From Nostoc sp. FACHB-280 (GTDB lineage: Bacteria; Cyanobacteriota; Cyanobacteriia; Cyanobacteriales; Nostocaceae), in the NCBI RefSeq assembly GCF_014697615.1, contig NZ_JACJSD010000001.1, positions 124,001 through 188,000 of the forward strand: a stretch of 64,000 bases of DNA. Direction: 5' to 3'. The position numbers and the translations under genes were made by a program. The number at the start of each line of letters is the position of its first letter. Within the stretch, counting starts at the first letter, position 1. This document shows positions 53,830 through 63,192 of this stretch, in pieces. A model generated the notes under the pieces. The model had not been told where the DNA came from, searched no databases, and was given only the letters and a program-made list of their open reading frames with translations.

Positions 53830-54888
53830 ATGATTGACATTGACGGTTCCTATGGGGAAGGAGGCGGACAAGTTCTCCGTACTTGCTTGAGTTTGGCCGC
53901 TATCACAGGTGAACCTATTCGCATTGCCAATATTCGCGCCGGACGCAAAAAGCCAGGGTTAGCGCCACAACACCTGACAGCAGTTCGGGCGGCGGCAAAG
54001 ATTTGTCAGGCTCAACTACAAGGTGATGCGTTGGGTTCAATGATGCTGGAATTTATTCCCAGTAGCCCAGTGCAAGCGGGAAATTATACTTTTGATGTCA
54101 GTGAAGTGCTAGAAGGTGGTTCGGCTGGGGCAATTACTTTAGTTTTACAAACAATTCTTTTACCTTTAGCCTTAGCCAAGGGTAATTCTCAAGTAACATT
54201 GCGCGGTGGTACTCATGTGATCTTCAGCCCGACAATGACATACATTGAGCAGGTATATCTGCCTATGCTCCAGCGTATGGGTGTCAAAGCATCTGTGAAA
54301 TTAGGTGCGTGGGGGTGGTATCCCCAAGGTGGCGGAGAGGTAGCATTGCAGGTGAGTGGTGGTAGTCAATTCAGTGGCATACATTTACTAAAACGCGGCA
54401 ATTTACGCCAAGTACGGGGACTGGCGGTGGTGACAGAATTACCTGCTCATATTCCTCAACGGATGGCAAATCGGGCTGAGAAAATATTACGCATAGCAGG
54501 GTTCAAGGTGTCTATACAAGCTTTACGGGAAAGAGGCGTGGCGGCGGGAGCGGGGATTTTCCTGACGGCTGAATATGAGAATAGCTTGACAGGATTTGGT
54601 GGGTTTGGGCGGTGGCGGATGTCATCGGAAAGGGTGGCTGAAATTGCCTGTGAACAACTGCTGAAGTTTCACCAAACAGGTGCGCCTGTTGATGAGCATT
54701 TAGGAGATCAGTTAATTTTGCCAGCCACTTTGGCTACAGAAGCAAGCCAGTATCATGTAGCGAATATTAGTACCCATTTGACAACCAATGCAACGGTGAT
54801 TGAAAAATTTGGACTGTCGCGGGTCATGGTAGATGAGGTGGAGAAGATTGTGAAGGTAATGCCAATATCTCACGCAGAGACTTGGTGA
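53830..54888 (+). CDS. rtcA: RNA 3'-terminal phosphate cyclase RtcA
   Basis: Converts a 3'-phosphate of RNA to a 2',3'-cyclic phosphate using ATP through an enzyme-AMP intermediate. I use the ATG at 53830 (MIDIDGSYGEGGGQVLRTCL), which is the family's normal start. The upstream ATG-less extension to 53782 has an unusual sequence. The 352-residue protein keeps RTCLSLAAITGEPIRI, RGGTHVIFSPTMTY and the AMP-accepting His in VDEHLGDQLILP. It is not accompanied by rtcB or rtcR, so its role here is probably stand-alone RNA end maintenance. Confidence 0.93.
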   Translation: MIDIDGSYGEGGGQVLRTCLSLAAITGEPIRIANIRAGRKKPGLAPQHLTAVRAAAKICQAQLQGDALGSMMLEFIPSSPVQAGNYTFDVSEVLEGGSAGAITLVLQTILLPLALAKGNSQVTLRGGTHVIFSPTMTYIEQVYLPMLQRMGVKASVKLGAWGWYPQGGGEVALQVSGGSQFSGIHLLKRGNLRQVRGLAVVTELPAHIPQRMANRAEKILRIAGFKVSIQALRERGVAAGAGIFLTAEYENSLTGFGGFGRWRMSSERVAEIACEQLLKFHQTGAPVDEHLGDQLILPATLATEASQYHVANISTHLTTNATVIEKFGLSRVMVDEVEKIVKVMPISHAETW

Positions 54889-55110
54889 GTAAGAGTTTGA
54901 GAGATATTTTTCGTCTTTAGAGGCAAGCAAGACTTTTAAATCTGTTACCTGTCACCTGTCGTCTATGACCTCTATACCAAAATTGGTAAACCGCACTTTT
55001 CAGGGCGGTAAGCACAACTCTGGGTTGATTTTAATATTTGTTACGTTTCGTTACACTAAAGACATCGAGAGGAAAACTAAATCTCTCGGCAGCTTTCAAA
55101 GGTGAACGAC

Positions 55111-56235
55111 ATGAATGGCACAATTCGCGTTGGTAATCTCTTCGGGATTCCGTTTTACATCCATCCGTCATGGTTTTTGGTGTTTGGCTTAGTAACCTGG
55201 AGCTATAGTAGTGGACTTTCAGCCCAATTTCCCCAACTGTCTGGGGGGTTAGCATTGCTACTAGGATTGATGACGGCGCTGTTATTGTTTGCTTCTGTCG
55301 TTGCTCATGAATTAGGACATAGTTTTGTCGCTTTACGCCAAGGAATTGATGTTAAATCCATCACATTGTTTATCTTTGGTGGTTTGGCGAATTTAGAAAA
55401 AGAATCGAAAACTCCCGCAGGAGCTTTTTGGATTGCGATCGCTGGCCCGTTAGTCAGTTTATTATTATGTGGTATTGTCACCGTAATTGGTGTGACAACA
55501 CCTGTATCAGGGCCACTGGCAGCAGTTCTTGGTGTTTTAGCTTCCGTTAACTTAGCCTTAGCATTGTTTAACTTGATTCCTGGTTTGCCTTTAGATGGTG
55601 GTAATGTCCTCAAAGCTCTGGTGTGGAAAATTACAGGCAATCCCTATAAAGGTGTGACCTTTGCCAGCCGAGTTGGACAGGTGTTTGGTTGGGTGGCGAT
55701 CGCTTCTGGTATACTTCCACTAGTATTTTTTGGCAGTGCAGCTAATTTCTGGAATTTATTAATTGGCTTCTTCTTATTACAAAATGCTGGAAATGCAGCC
55801 CAATTTGCCAGAGTCCAAGCAAAGCTTGATGGGTTAACAGCCGCAGATGTCGTTACAACTGATAGCCCCATCATCTCTGCAAATCTCACTCTCAGAGAAT
55901 TTGCTGATGAACAAATTCTGCACAAACAAGACTGGAAACGCTTCTTAGTGACAGATGATGCAGAACAATTAGTTGGTGCGGTTACACTCGATGACTTGCG
56001 AAAAATTCCGACAACTCTGTGGACAGAAACTCAAGTTAAAGAAATCATGCGCCCAGTTGCTGCATCCACCACAGTACAATCAGATCAACCCCTCCTAGAA
56101 GTCATCCAGCTACTAGAACAACAAAAACTCTCCGCTTTAGCTGTAATTCGGGAAAATGGCGTACTCGTGGGGATTTTAGAAAAAGCAGCGATTATTCAAC
56201 TTTTGCAAGGACAAGCTGTAACTAACCCTGCATAA
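55111..56235 (+). CDS. Site-2 protease (M50) with tandem CBS domains
   Basis: An intramembrane zinc metalloprotease of 374 residues. Six or so membrane helices carry the zinc motif HELGH (66-70) and the third ligand in NLIPGLPLDGGNVL (LDGG 161-164). A pair of CBS domains (about 240-370: VTTDSPIISANLTLREFAD, IMRPVAASTTVQSDQPLLEV) could sense an adenosyl ligand. Such rhomboid-like S2Ps release membrane-bound regulators, for example anti-sigma factors. I chose ATG 55111 because AAAGGTGA lies 5 bases upstream; GTG 55102 is also in frame. The substrate is not identifiable from context. A terminator follows. Confidence 0.92.
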   Translation: MNGTIRVGNLFGIPFYIHPSWFLVFGLVTWSYSSGLSAQFPQLSGGLALLLGLMTALLLFASVVAHELGHSFVALRQGIDVKSITLFIFGGLANLEKESKTPAGAFWIAIAGPLVSLLLCGIVTVIGVTTPVSGPLAAVLGVLASVNLALALFNLIPGLPLDGGNVLKALVWKITGNPYKGVTFASRVGQVFGWVAIASGILPLVFFGSAANFWNLLIGFFLLQNAGNAAQFARVQAKLDGLTAADVVTTDSPIISANLTLREFADEQILHKQDWKRFLVTDDAEQLVGAVTLDDLRKIPTTLWTETQVKEIMRPVAASTTVQSDQPLLEVIQLLEQQKLSALAVIRENGVLVGILEKAAIIQLLQGQAVTNPA

Positions 56236-56265
56236 ATGTTTCATCACAAAAGACTCCTTCTCACA

Positions 56266-56297
56266 CCTCCTTCAGTTCATCTGAGGGAGTTTTTTTG
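56266..56297 (+). terminator. Terminator after the site-2 protease gene
   Basis: Stem CTCCTTCAG/CTGAGGGAG (one G-T pair), loop TTCAT, then seven T residues. Confidence 0.8.
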
Positions 56298-56324
56298 TGA
56301 GAACAGTATAAATCCAAAATTGTT

Positions 56325-57101
56325 TTACTCTGCATCTATACCCAATTCTCGTAGCTTTGCTAATAATACAGCTTGACGCTGACGTTCAATTTCCAATTGT
56401 GCGATCGCGTCATCGGCGCGTTGGCGTTCTTGTTCAGCGCGTTGGCGTTCTTGTTCAGCTTGTTCGGAACTCCATAGCAACAAATTACCGGCTTCATCCC
56501 ACCATCGCAACCAATAAATATTCATCCCTAAGCGAGTTCCGCGCCAAATTCCTAAAAATAATTCCAATTCGGGAATCCAAAATTGTCCTGATTCTGTTGG
56601 TTGTTGCAATACATATCGTCCATTTTCCAGACGCAGGACTTCTAAGCTGACTTCGTAGGGATTAAAAATTACATAAACGGGAACTTGCAATATTTGTTCG
56701 TAAAAATAGAGTTTCCCATAGGGAAAGGTGGGACGAATCGAATATTCTCCGTTATCGGTATCTGATAAAAATTCCATTACCACAGCCACATTTTCACCTT
56801 CGATGTTGGGTGTGTAGCTGCGCCGAATTACACCTGTACCCACTGGTGAAACACGAGGTATATATAGCCAATCAGGTGCTTTAACAACAGTTTTTTGATT
56901 AATATTAGCAACGATGCCAAAGTTAGACGCAACTAGCATCTCTGGTTGAATACGATTGGCTGTAGCTAACGCTTCTGTTAAAGCTGCTGCTAAAAAAGGC
57001 TGTTGAATATTTTCCTGTGGATCATCGGGCAGAATAAAATCATCTGGGAGTTTTTCCCAAGTGACAACAGGGTTTTGGCGCTGAGGTGCGGCTAGAACCA
57101 T
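56325..57101 (-). CDS. Uma2 family (DUF820) putative endonuclease
   Basis: A 258-residue member of the Uma2/DUF820 family, a PD-(D/E)xK nuclease-fold family greatly expanded in cyanobacteria. Typical pieces are PDWLYIPRVSPVGTG, VVMEFLSDTDNGEYSIRPTF, LYFYEQILQVPVYVIFNPYE and WIPELELFLGIWRG. The last ~45 residues are a charged coiled coil made of repeated AEQERQR units (QAEQERQRAEQERQRAD), usual in this family. Catalytic residues are plausible (EF/D in the EFLSD region, VxI) but their activity is unproven; the biological role of the family is unknown. It converges with the S2P gene and ends 28 bases after its terminator. Confidence 0.85.
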   Translation of the reverse strand: MVLAAPQRQNPVVTWEKLPDDFILPDDPQENIQQPFLAAALTEALATANRIQPEMLVASNFGIVANINQKTVVKAPDWLYIPRVSPVGTGVIRRSYTPNIEGENVAVVMEFLSDTDNGEYSIRPTFPYGKLYFYEQILQVPVYVIFNPYEVSLEVLRLENGRYVLQQPTESGQFWIPELELFLGIWRGTRLGMNIYWLRWWDEAGNLLLWSSEQAEQERQRAEQERQRADDAIAQLEIERQRQAVLLAKLRELGIDAE

Positions 57102-57280
57102 GATGGTTAAAATGTCGCTGGTGGACTTGGAAGCTCATGCAAATATTTTACAGTGCTTTTTCGATGGTTGAAATTCATAGGTATTGAGAGATATCGAGAG
57201 ATTGTCTGGGAAAACAAAGTTACTTTTGTGTCTAGTTCGGGAACTCTAGCAATTAAGGTTTTGTTTTACAAGGACTTCTT

Positions 57281-58597
57281 ATGGATAAATCCATTGTTCA
57301 GTTAGTTGATGAGTTACCCAGTGACAATATTACTGTCAAAGTTCTCAAAGCCCTTGATTATGTAGCGCCGGGACAGTGGGATAATTTGGTGGGATTTGAT
57401 AATACTGTGCGTGCGATTACTGGTGAAACTGATGCGAATGTGATTCAAAGAATCCGCGATCGCGCCGATAGCATATACTTAGATCCACAAAACGGTTATC
57501 AAGCAGCAGTCAAACTGTATCAAATCATCGACAAAGCCGATGCAGCAATGGGAACTGCGGCTTTAGCTAACAAAGTGAGCGAAAAAATTAGTTTTCTCTC
57601 ATTTTTAGGTAATATTACGCCCAAAGCCGATGTCACCCAAACAATTGACTTAGTTCTCAAAATTGCTGTCGAAATCATCGCCTTCTGCAAAATTAACGGG
57701 ATTCCCCAACCAAACCCCCAAGAATTTGCCAATACTTTAGCGAATAACTATCAAAATGCTTCCCTGATGCGGATGGCAGCTTTGGTATGTATCGATGGTA
57801 TTCTACCTTTAGGCCCCGACTTTCTGATTAAAATTCAGGAAATTATTGGCGGTGCTAATGCTAGTGATGCGATCGCTCAAAACCCTGTTTTCCAAGCTGT
57901 TAATAGTTCTTTACCTGGTAATAGCCCAGCTGATAAAGTTGGTTTTCTTTCCCAAGCCTTTAACTCAGTCCAAGGCTGGATGAATGGACTTGTCGCCAAG
58001 ACGGGAATCACACCACAGTCAGTTGCTAAGGGTTTGAGTAGTTTTGTGCAGATTGCTGACGATAATTTAGACTTTGTAGCCGCCGTCTTAGATCAAACTA
58101 CAAATTACTTTGAGCATACAGGTATTCAAACTGTTGCCCGCAGCATCATTTTACAAGCTCACCCTCTAGTCAAAGCCGAAATTGCCGAAGAAGCCAAAAA
58201 GCCACAAAAACAAGATACTGCATCCGCCAGTAAGTCCAAATCAGATACCAGCCAGTATGCAGTCAATAGCACAGTAGAAGTCTGGGACGAAGAAGACGAA
58301 GAATGGTATAAAGCCACAATTCAGAAAATTAAAGACGACCAATTCTATATCAATTACATCGGCTATGGTTCATCTTCTGATGAGTGGGTTGGTGAACAAG
58401 ATATTCGGATTCGTGACATTGAATCATCCGATGATAATGGATTTGCTGTTGGTCAAAAAGTTAAATGCTGGGATGATGAAAACGAAGAATGGTATACTGC
58501 CACAATTGAAGAAATTCGCGGTCAACAATACTTTGTGCATTATGTTGGTTATGACTCATCTTATGATGAGTGGGTTAATTTAGCAGAAATTTGCTAA
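57281..58597 (+). CDS. Helical protein with two C-terminal Tudor-knot domains
   Basis: A 438-residue cytoplasmic protein of unknown function. Residues 1-300 are mainly helical with no recognised family (MDKSIVQLVDELPSDNITVK and on). A charged linker (EEAKKPQKQDTASASKSKSD) leads to two similar ~50-residue modules at about 325-375 and 383-435. Both have the pattern VxxxxEVWDEEDEEWYKATI, then INYIGYG..SDEWV or VHYVGYD..YDEWV. This is the Tudor-knot/chromo-barrel fold used in eukaryotes for chromatin or RNA contacts and present in some bacteria. Aromatic cage residues (W, Y, Y, W) are kept. AAGGACTTCTT precedes the ATG as RBS. Ligand and role unknown. Confidence 0.72.
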   Translation: MDKSIVQLVDELPSDNITVKVLKALDYVAPGQWDNLVGFDNTVRAITGETDANVIQRIRDRADSIYLDPQNGYQAAVKLYQIIDKADAAMGTAALANKVSEKISFLSFLGNITPKADVTQTIDLVLKIAVEIIAFCKINGIPQPNPQEFANTLANNYQNASLMRMAALVCIDGILPLGPDFLIKIQEIIGGANASDAIAQNPVFQAVNSSLPGNSPADKVGFLSQAFNSVQGWMNGLVAKTGITPQSVAKGLSSFVQIADDNLDFVAAVLDQTTNYFEHTGIQTVARSIILQAHPLVKAEIAEEAKKPQKQDTASASKSKSDTSQYAVNSTVEVWDEEDEEWYKATIQKIKDDQFYINYIGYGSSSDEWVGEQDIRIRDIESSDDNGFAVGQKVKCWDDENEEWYTATIEEIRGQQYFVHYVGYDSSYDEWVNLAEIC

Positions 58598-58640
58598 TAC
58601 AGCAGAAGGCAGTGGTTCGGCTACGCTCACCAAGCGGTAA

Positions 58641-58672
58641 ATGTAGAGACGTTATATGTAACGTCTCTACAT
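58641..58672. repeat. GTAGAGACGTTA hairpin repeat after the Tudor-knot gene
   Basis: Perfect 14-bp arms (ATGTAGAGACGTTA and complement) with a 4-base loop, 43 bases after the stop. A T-run (GGTTTTTG) follows, so it may also act as a terminator. This hairpin family is common in Nostoc-type genomes. Confidence 0.75.
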
Positions 58673-58683
58673 GGTTTTTGTGT

Positions 58684-59838
58684 TTACTTAACTAACAAAA
58701 TTCCTTCAGTTACAAGATTTGTAATTAGAGGAATAATGTCACCTTCTAAATCTAAATCTGGCGACCAGTCAGCAATATCAAATAAATTAAATTCATCACA
58801 ATTAAATAAATTTTCTACTAATTTTTCGGGTATACCTTTAAGGTCAATTTGTTTAGAACCAACGCGCACTTGATATTGTCCGTCATCAATTTGTTTAATC
58901 CGAATCCTGTGTAGTGGCGACCAAATAAACTGAGTTGTAAATAAATTCGGAAAAATATTAGTTCCCATTTGAGCGGGTAAACTAACTAATAACTGCGGTT
59001 GATGTTGATAATTGAGCGATTCTATATATCTGTGGAAAATATCCGGTTGCTGTAAGGTCTCAATTAAATGCTGACGCAATGCACTTAACTGTTTTTCTAT
59101 CACATTTATATTGCTATTGGCGATCGCTGGTAAACTTTGCCGCCAATTGACATTTTCACATAAATCTTTGATCAGCCAATCAAGCCAATCAAGCCCTGTT
59201 TGACATTCAATCCCAACCGTGAGGTGAAGAGATGGCTGTTCACAAGCCACAGCATAGTGCCAATGTCCTCTAGGGATGTACAATAAATCTCCAGCTTGCA
59301 ACACACATTCGAGATAAGGCTGCTGTTGTGGTTGCTGCTGTTTTGATGATGGCATATCTGCGGTAGGATATAAAACTGTTGGTTCATAAACAAACCATTG
59401 TTTTTCACCCTCCATTTGCAAAATCAAGACATCATGAGTGTCGTAGTGACAATCAAACCCTTGCTGTTTGGCTGGTGAACAATATAAATTAATGTGGGTT
59501 TCATAGCCAATTTCATGGCGCAGATTTGCTGCGAGTTCAGCGACAGCCGGTATTCGATGATGTACACCGTTGATAATTAGTGTAGCGCCTTGACGCAGGC
59601 GATCGCTCCACTCTTGCCGATTCCTTGTCTCTGGCAAAGATTTGCCATTTATTGAAAAGTGTAAATCTGGTTCTTTGAGCTTATGATAATTCAGTAGTTC
59701 ATTCAAATCTTTCCACGCAAAAATTTTTTGCCATCTTTGAGAATTATCACTTGAAATATGAATTGCTTTTTCTGTCCAGAACTCCGTAAAAAATTTATCT
59801 AATGAAAAGTATGTTAGTAATTCTTGTATGGTTCTCAT
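58684..59838 (-). CDS. JmjC/cupin-type Fe(II)/2-oxoglutarate oxygenase (cupin_4 family)
   Basis: A 384-residue member of the ribosomal-oxygenase-like (YcfD/cupin_4) family. The double-stranded beta-helix core carries the iron motif HYD (His131, Asp133) and a distal His in RGHWHYAVA (His192 or His194). FVYEPTVLYP and LQAGDLLYIPRGHWHYAV are diagnostic. E. coli YcfD hydroxylates a ribosomal protein arginine; the target here is not known. A Gln-rich insertion (KQQQPQQQP) is unusual. It converges with the Tudor-knot gene, and a small exported acidic protein gene lies farther upstream on the same strand. Start ATG 59838. Confidence 0.88.
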   Translation of the reverse strand: MRTIQELLTYFSLDKFFTEFWTEKAIHISSDNSQRWQKIFAWKDLNELLNYHKLKEPDLHFSINGKSLPETRNRQEWSDRLRQGATLIINGVHHRIPAVAELAANLRHEIGYETHINLYCSPAKQQGFDCHYDTHDVLILQMEGEKQWFVYEPTVLYPTADMPSSKQQQPQQQPYLECVLQAGDLLYIPRGHWHYAVACEQPSLHLTVGIECQTGLDWLDWLIKDLCENVNWRQSLPAIANSNINVIEKQLSALRQHLIETLQQPDIFHRYIESLNYQHQPQLLVSLPAQMGTNIFPNLFTTQFIWSPLHRIRIKQIDDGQYQVRVGSKQIDLKGIPEKLVENLFNCDEFNLFDIADWSPDLDLEGDIIPLITNLVTEGILLVK

Positions 59839-60076
59839 ATCATGTTAATTTTTTTTAAATTGACTTTCAATTTATCAATTTTATTAATATCTAATAAATA
59901 AAGGGGCAGGGGTATAACATTCCTATTTGATATATGGCAACAGGCGATAATAGAAAGATGCTGATAAATTATTTAGGATTGCTATATCAATCAATGCCCC
60001 TTTCAAAAGGATAAAACTCAGAACCTGAATTCTAAAAAGACCTAATGATGAATAATTAGCTTTTTAGATACAAATT

Positions 60077-60334
60077 CTAATCACCATCATCTCCACTGTC
60101 ACTGTCACTGTTGCTATCGTTATTGCTGCTGCTATCGCGCTCACTATTATCAGCTAAACTTAGTTTGGCAGATTCGCCACCTGCTAAGTCAACTACACCA
60201 AATTCGATAGAAGATGTACGCTTTAACTCAGATTGTGATTCAAAACTAGCAGCTTGAACCGATTGACTTCCTACAGGTAAAAACAAACCGAAACTAGCAC
60301 CGATGAGTAAACCCAAAATGATTTTAGGATTCAT
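60077..60334 (-). CDS. Small exported acidic protein of unknown function
   Basis: An 85-residue product with a clear signal peptide (MNPKIILGLLIGASFGLFLP, AxA-like site near QAASF) and a mature part of about 58 residues. The last ~25 residues are a run of Ser, Asn, Asp and Gly (SSSNNDSNSDSDSGDDGD), which could bind calcium. Not recognised. The low-complexity tail could result from repeat expansion. It is isolated, with 237 bases before the oxygenase gene and 468 after the vWA gene start region. Confidence 0.5.
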   Translation of the reverse strand: MNPKIILGLLIGASFGLFLPVGSQSVQAASFESQSELKRTSSIEFGVVDLAGGESAKLSLADNSERDSSSNNDSNSDSDSGDDGD

Positions 60335-60799
60335 GTGTAACTCTTGATTAATTACAAGATAGACGACTAGTCAGAAATCAAGCTAAAATTTCTTGTTTCT
60401 TCCTTAATGTCTATACTTAAATTTATGAATGAAAAAAACATGAATCATACGTGAGAATATCCCTATCTACTTTTTGATATAGATATCTCATTTTAATGCC
60501 ATAATATTAGATAAGTTTTCCGCATTCAGTCTGATTGCGAGATGTAATTGACTATCCCAAAGATAGATGATTTTTGTAAATGCAAACTATACCAAATAAA
60601 ACTGAATTTCGGACTTATTGTCTCAAATTGCGATAAACCTGAGTATCTTTGTATTCTGACCTTCAACAAATACTGTGTTATAAAAATCACATCATTTATA
60701 ATACTTAGTAATTCTGTTAATTTATACCTAAAAGGCTTGCCGAGTTACAAGACTCGTAGACTAGACTAGTAGCACAACAGAACAATTAGCAAGGAAAAT
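60335..60799. other. AT-rich spacer upstream of the vWA genes
   Basis: About 465 bases. A 73-codon ORF at 60548-60769 is AT-rich and unconvincing. I see no promoter or RNA motif beyond the AAGGA ribosome site of the next gene. Confidence 0.5.
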
Positions 60800-60802
60800 A
60801 TG

Positions 60803-61405
60803 ATGAGCGATCGCGACTATACATTAATCTTAGACAAAAGCGGTAGTATGTCTACACCTGATCAGGCAGGTGGTAGAAGTAGATGGGATATAGCCCAAGA
60901 ATCTACTCTGGCTTTAGCACGAAAATGCGAACAATTTGACCCAGACGGCATCACTGTATATGTATTTTCTGGCAGATTCAAGCGTTACGACGATGTGACA
61001 TCAGCTAAAGTTTTACAGATTTTTCAAGAAAATGACCCCGCAGGTACTACCAACTTGGCTGGTGTACTGCTTGATGCAACCACTAATTATTTTCAACGTA
61101 AAGCCGCTGGTAAAACCAAACCCAATGGTGAAACAATATTAGTAATTACTGATGGTGAACCTGACGATCGCAAAGCTGTATTTGAAGTAATTATCCAAGC
61201 ATCTCGTCAAATGGAGCGAGATGAAGAACTGGCAATATCTATTATTCAAGTAGGTTCAGATCCCCAAGCCACAAAGTTTCTCAAAGCCTTAGATGATCAA
61301 TTACAAGGTGTCGGAGCAAAATTTGATATCTGCGATACCATCACTTTAGACGATTTAGAAGAAATGAGTCTTGCTGATGTCTTGATGAATGCAATTACAG
61401 ATTGA
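60803..61405 (+). CDS. vWA domain protein (first paralogue)
   Basis: A 200-residue protein that is nearly all one von Willebrand factor A domain. The metal-dependent adhesion site is intact: DKSGSMS at 11-17, then Thr and Asp motifs (GTTNLAGVL, ITDGEPDDR). Such stand-alone bacterial vWA proteins act as metal-dependent scaffolds, for example with TerD/TerY or MoxR ATPases. No partner ATPase is nearby. I prefer ATG 60803, which has AAGGA at 7 bases, over the adjacent 60800. It is followed by a close paralogue and a Slr1339-like gene, which are probably co-transcribed. Confidence 0.88.
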   Translation: MSDRDYTLILDKSGSMSTPDQAGGRSRWDIAQESTLALARKCEQFDPDGITVYVFSGRFKRYDDVTSAKVLQIFQENDPAGTTNLAGVLLDATTNYFQRKAAGKTKPNGETILVITDGEPDDRKAVFEVIIQASRQMERDEELAISIIQVGSDPQATKFLKALDDQLQGVGAKFDICDTITLDDLEEMSLADVLMNAITD

Positions 61406-61506
61406 GCTGTTAATAGTCAATAGTCAATGATTAGTAAATTTCTGATTTTTACCAGATGACAAATGACTAATAACAAATGACTAATAACTAATTGGAGAAC
61501 TTAATT

Positions 61507-62112
61507 ATGCTAGACAGCCGAGATTATACTCTAATTATTGACAAAAGTGGCAGTATGGCGACCCAAGATCAAAAAGGTGGGAGAAGTCGCTGGGTTGCAG
61601 CCCAAGAATCTACTTTGGCTTTAGCTAGTAAGTGTGAACAATTTGACCCTGATGGGATTACTTTGTATGTATTTTCGGGAAGATTTAAGCGTTATGACAA
61701 TGTAACTGCTAGTAAAGTTACACAAATCTTTCAAGAAAATGATCCATCAGGAACAACCGATTTAGCAGCAGTATTAAAACATGCCACTGATGATTATTTT
61801 CAACGCAAAGCTGCCGGTAAAGCAAAGCCCAATGGCGACACAATTTTAGTAATAACTGATGGAGAACCAGACGATCGCAAAGCAGTCATGCGAGTTATTA
61901 TAGAAGCTTCTCGGCGGATGGATAGAGATGAAGAACTCGGAATTTCCTTTATTCAAGTTGGCACAGATCCCCAAGCTACTCGGTTTCTGAAAGTATTAGA
62001 TGATGAACTGCAAGGTGCTGGGGCAAAATTCGATATTTGTGACACCATTACAATGGAAGATATGGAAGATTTAAGTTTGTCTGAAGTGTTGCTCAACGCT
62101 ATTAACGATTAG
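61507..62112 (+). CDS. vWA domain protein (second paralogue)
   Basis: A 201-residue vWA domain protein with the same plan as the gene 100 bases upstream: DKSGSMATQDQKGGRSRW, FDPDGITLYVFSGRFKRYDN, DPSGTTDLAAVL, ITDGEPDDRKAV. Similarity extends over the full length and is high, so the pair is a recent tandem duplication. The metal site is intact. The start ATG 61507 is set by GGAG 10 bases upstream; the ORF could open at TTG 61492. Differences are concentrated in the helices, suggesting partly different partners. Function unknown. Confidence 0.88.
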   Translation: MLDSRDYTLIIDKSGSMATQDQKGGRSRWVAAQESTLALASKCEQFDPDGITLYVFSGRFKRYDNVTASKVTQIFQENDPSGTTDLAAVLKHATDDYFQRKAAGKAKPNGDTILVITDGEPDDRKAVMRVIIEASRRMDRDEELGISFIQVGTDPQATRFLKVLDDELQGAGAKFDICDTITMEDMEDLSLSEVLLNAIND

Positions 62113-62212
62113 GCTCACAATTCAACACTATGATTATTTTATCCGCGTGCATTCCTGTGCATCTGCGGTTAACTTTCATTTTAGCGATCGCTCACACATA
62201 AAAGTAACAAAA

Positions 62213-62614
62213 ATGGACTCTATTGATAAACTATTAGCTCAAATCAAAGCGGAATATGATCCCGCCAAACCCACGCCTACACCACAACAACCAAAACCCG
62301 ACATAGTTCCACCATTCATTTCTACACCGCCATCTAAGTCACAGTCGATTATCGATAATATTTTGGCGGATGTAAAAGCTGATATCGAAGCGCAAGCCGC
62401 AGCCGAGGAATTGCAAAGACAGCAAGAACTAGAACAAGAACGCATTCGCCAAGAACAAATCAAAGCTCAACAATTAGAACTTTTACAAAAACAAGCCAAA
62501 GAATGGTTAGATAAATTAGATCCTTTCTCTCCCGAAGGATTATGGTTTGAAGAATTCGCTAAAGGCTACCCCTCGAAATTAGCCGCAGCAGTTGAATATC
62601 TACAGACTAATTAA
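62213..62614 (+). CDS. Salt-stress protein Slr1339-like
   Basis: A 133-residue protein starting MDSIDKLLAQIKAEYD, followed by a Pro-rich segment, a charged helix (IIDNILADVKADIEAQAAAE plus a Gln/Glu coiled coil) and an ending WLDKLDPFSPEGLWFEEFA...YLQ. This combination matches the Slr1339 family of cyanobacterial stress proteins as I remember it. ATG 62213 is chosen because the conserved start MDSIDKLL is there; the upstream extension to 62147 is non-coding in look. It follows the two vWA genes with ~100 bases of spacer and may be in one operon. No enzymatic function is evident. Confidence 0.72.
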   Translation: MDSIDKLLAQIKAEYDPAKPTPTPQQPKPDIVPPFISTPPSKSQSIIDNILADVKADIEAQAAAEELQRQQELEQERIRQEQIKAQQLELLQKQAKEWLDKLDPFSPEGLWFEEFAKGYPSKLAAAVEYLQTN

Positions 62615-62737
62615 ATTTTCCTAACATATCTGATTACTGATATATCTAATTTGTTTACTCAACCAAACTACCATCTTCCTTGTCCTCCTTGTCTTCCTTG
62701 TCCCTAAATAATAGGGATGTTTTTGAATTGGAATATT

Positions 62738-63097
62738 CTATTCTGAATTCCGAATTCTGACTCCTGAATTCTGCTGGAAATGTTCAACAGCCCAATCGTG
62801 CATTGCATAAAGAATCGGTTTCAGACTTTCCCCCAAGTTTGTGAGTGAATATTCTACTTTGGGAGGGATTTCAGCATAAACTTGTCGATGTACTATCCCA
62901 TCTTCTTCCATTTCTCTGAGTTGCTGAGTCAACATTTTTTGTGTGATTCCCGGTAAACTGCGTTGCAATTCACCAAAACGTTTGACACCAGTTATTAATT
63001 CTCGAATAATTAAAACTTTCCAGCGTCCACCAATTACTTTGAGCGTAGTCTCTACTTCACAAGTTAACCTGCGATCGCTTTCTGCTTCTGCTTTCAT
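62738..63097 (-). CDS. HxlR family transcriptional regulator
   Basis: A 119-residue winged-helix regulator. The HxlR signature is clear: [54 protein letters not shown] and [16 protein letters not shown]. The conserved N-terminal cysteine (Cys13) found in redox-sensing members is present. It is probably a dimeric DNA-binding repressor or activator. Neighbour on the same strand upstream is tenA (96 bases), so a regulatory link to thiamin salvage is possible but unsupported. HxlR proteins respond to aldehydes, thiol stress or quinones in other bacteria. Confidence 0.88.
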   Translation of the reverse strand: MKAEAESDRRLTCEVETTLKVIGGRWKVLIIRELITGVKRFGELQRSLPGITQKMLTQQLREMEEDGIVHRQVYAEIPPKVEYSLTNLGESLKPILYAMHDWAVEHFQQNSGVRIRNSE

Positions 63098-63192
63098 AGT
63101 AAATTTTTAGTCAGTAATTATATATAGCCATCCTAAATGATTTACAAACCTCTCCCTCTCTTGTCTCCCTTGTCTGATTTACTCACAAAAAA

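Noticed and set aside
60548-60769. 73-codon plus-strand ORF
   Set aside because: AT-rich, TTG start, no RBS and no recognisable protein character.
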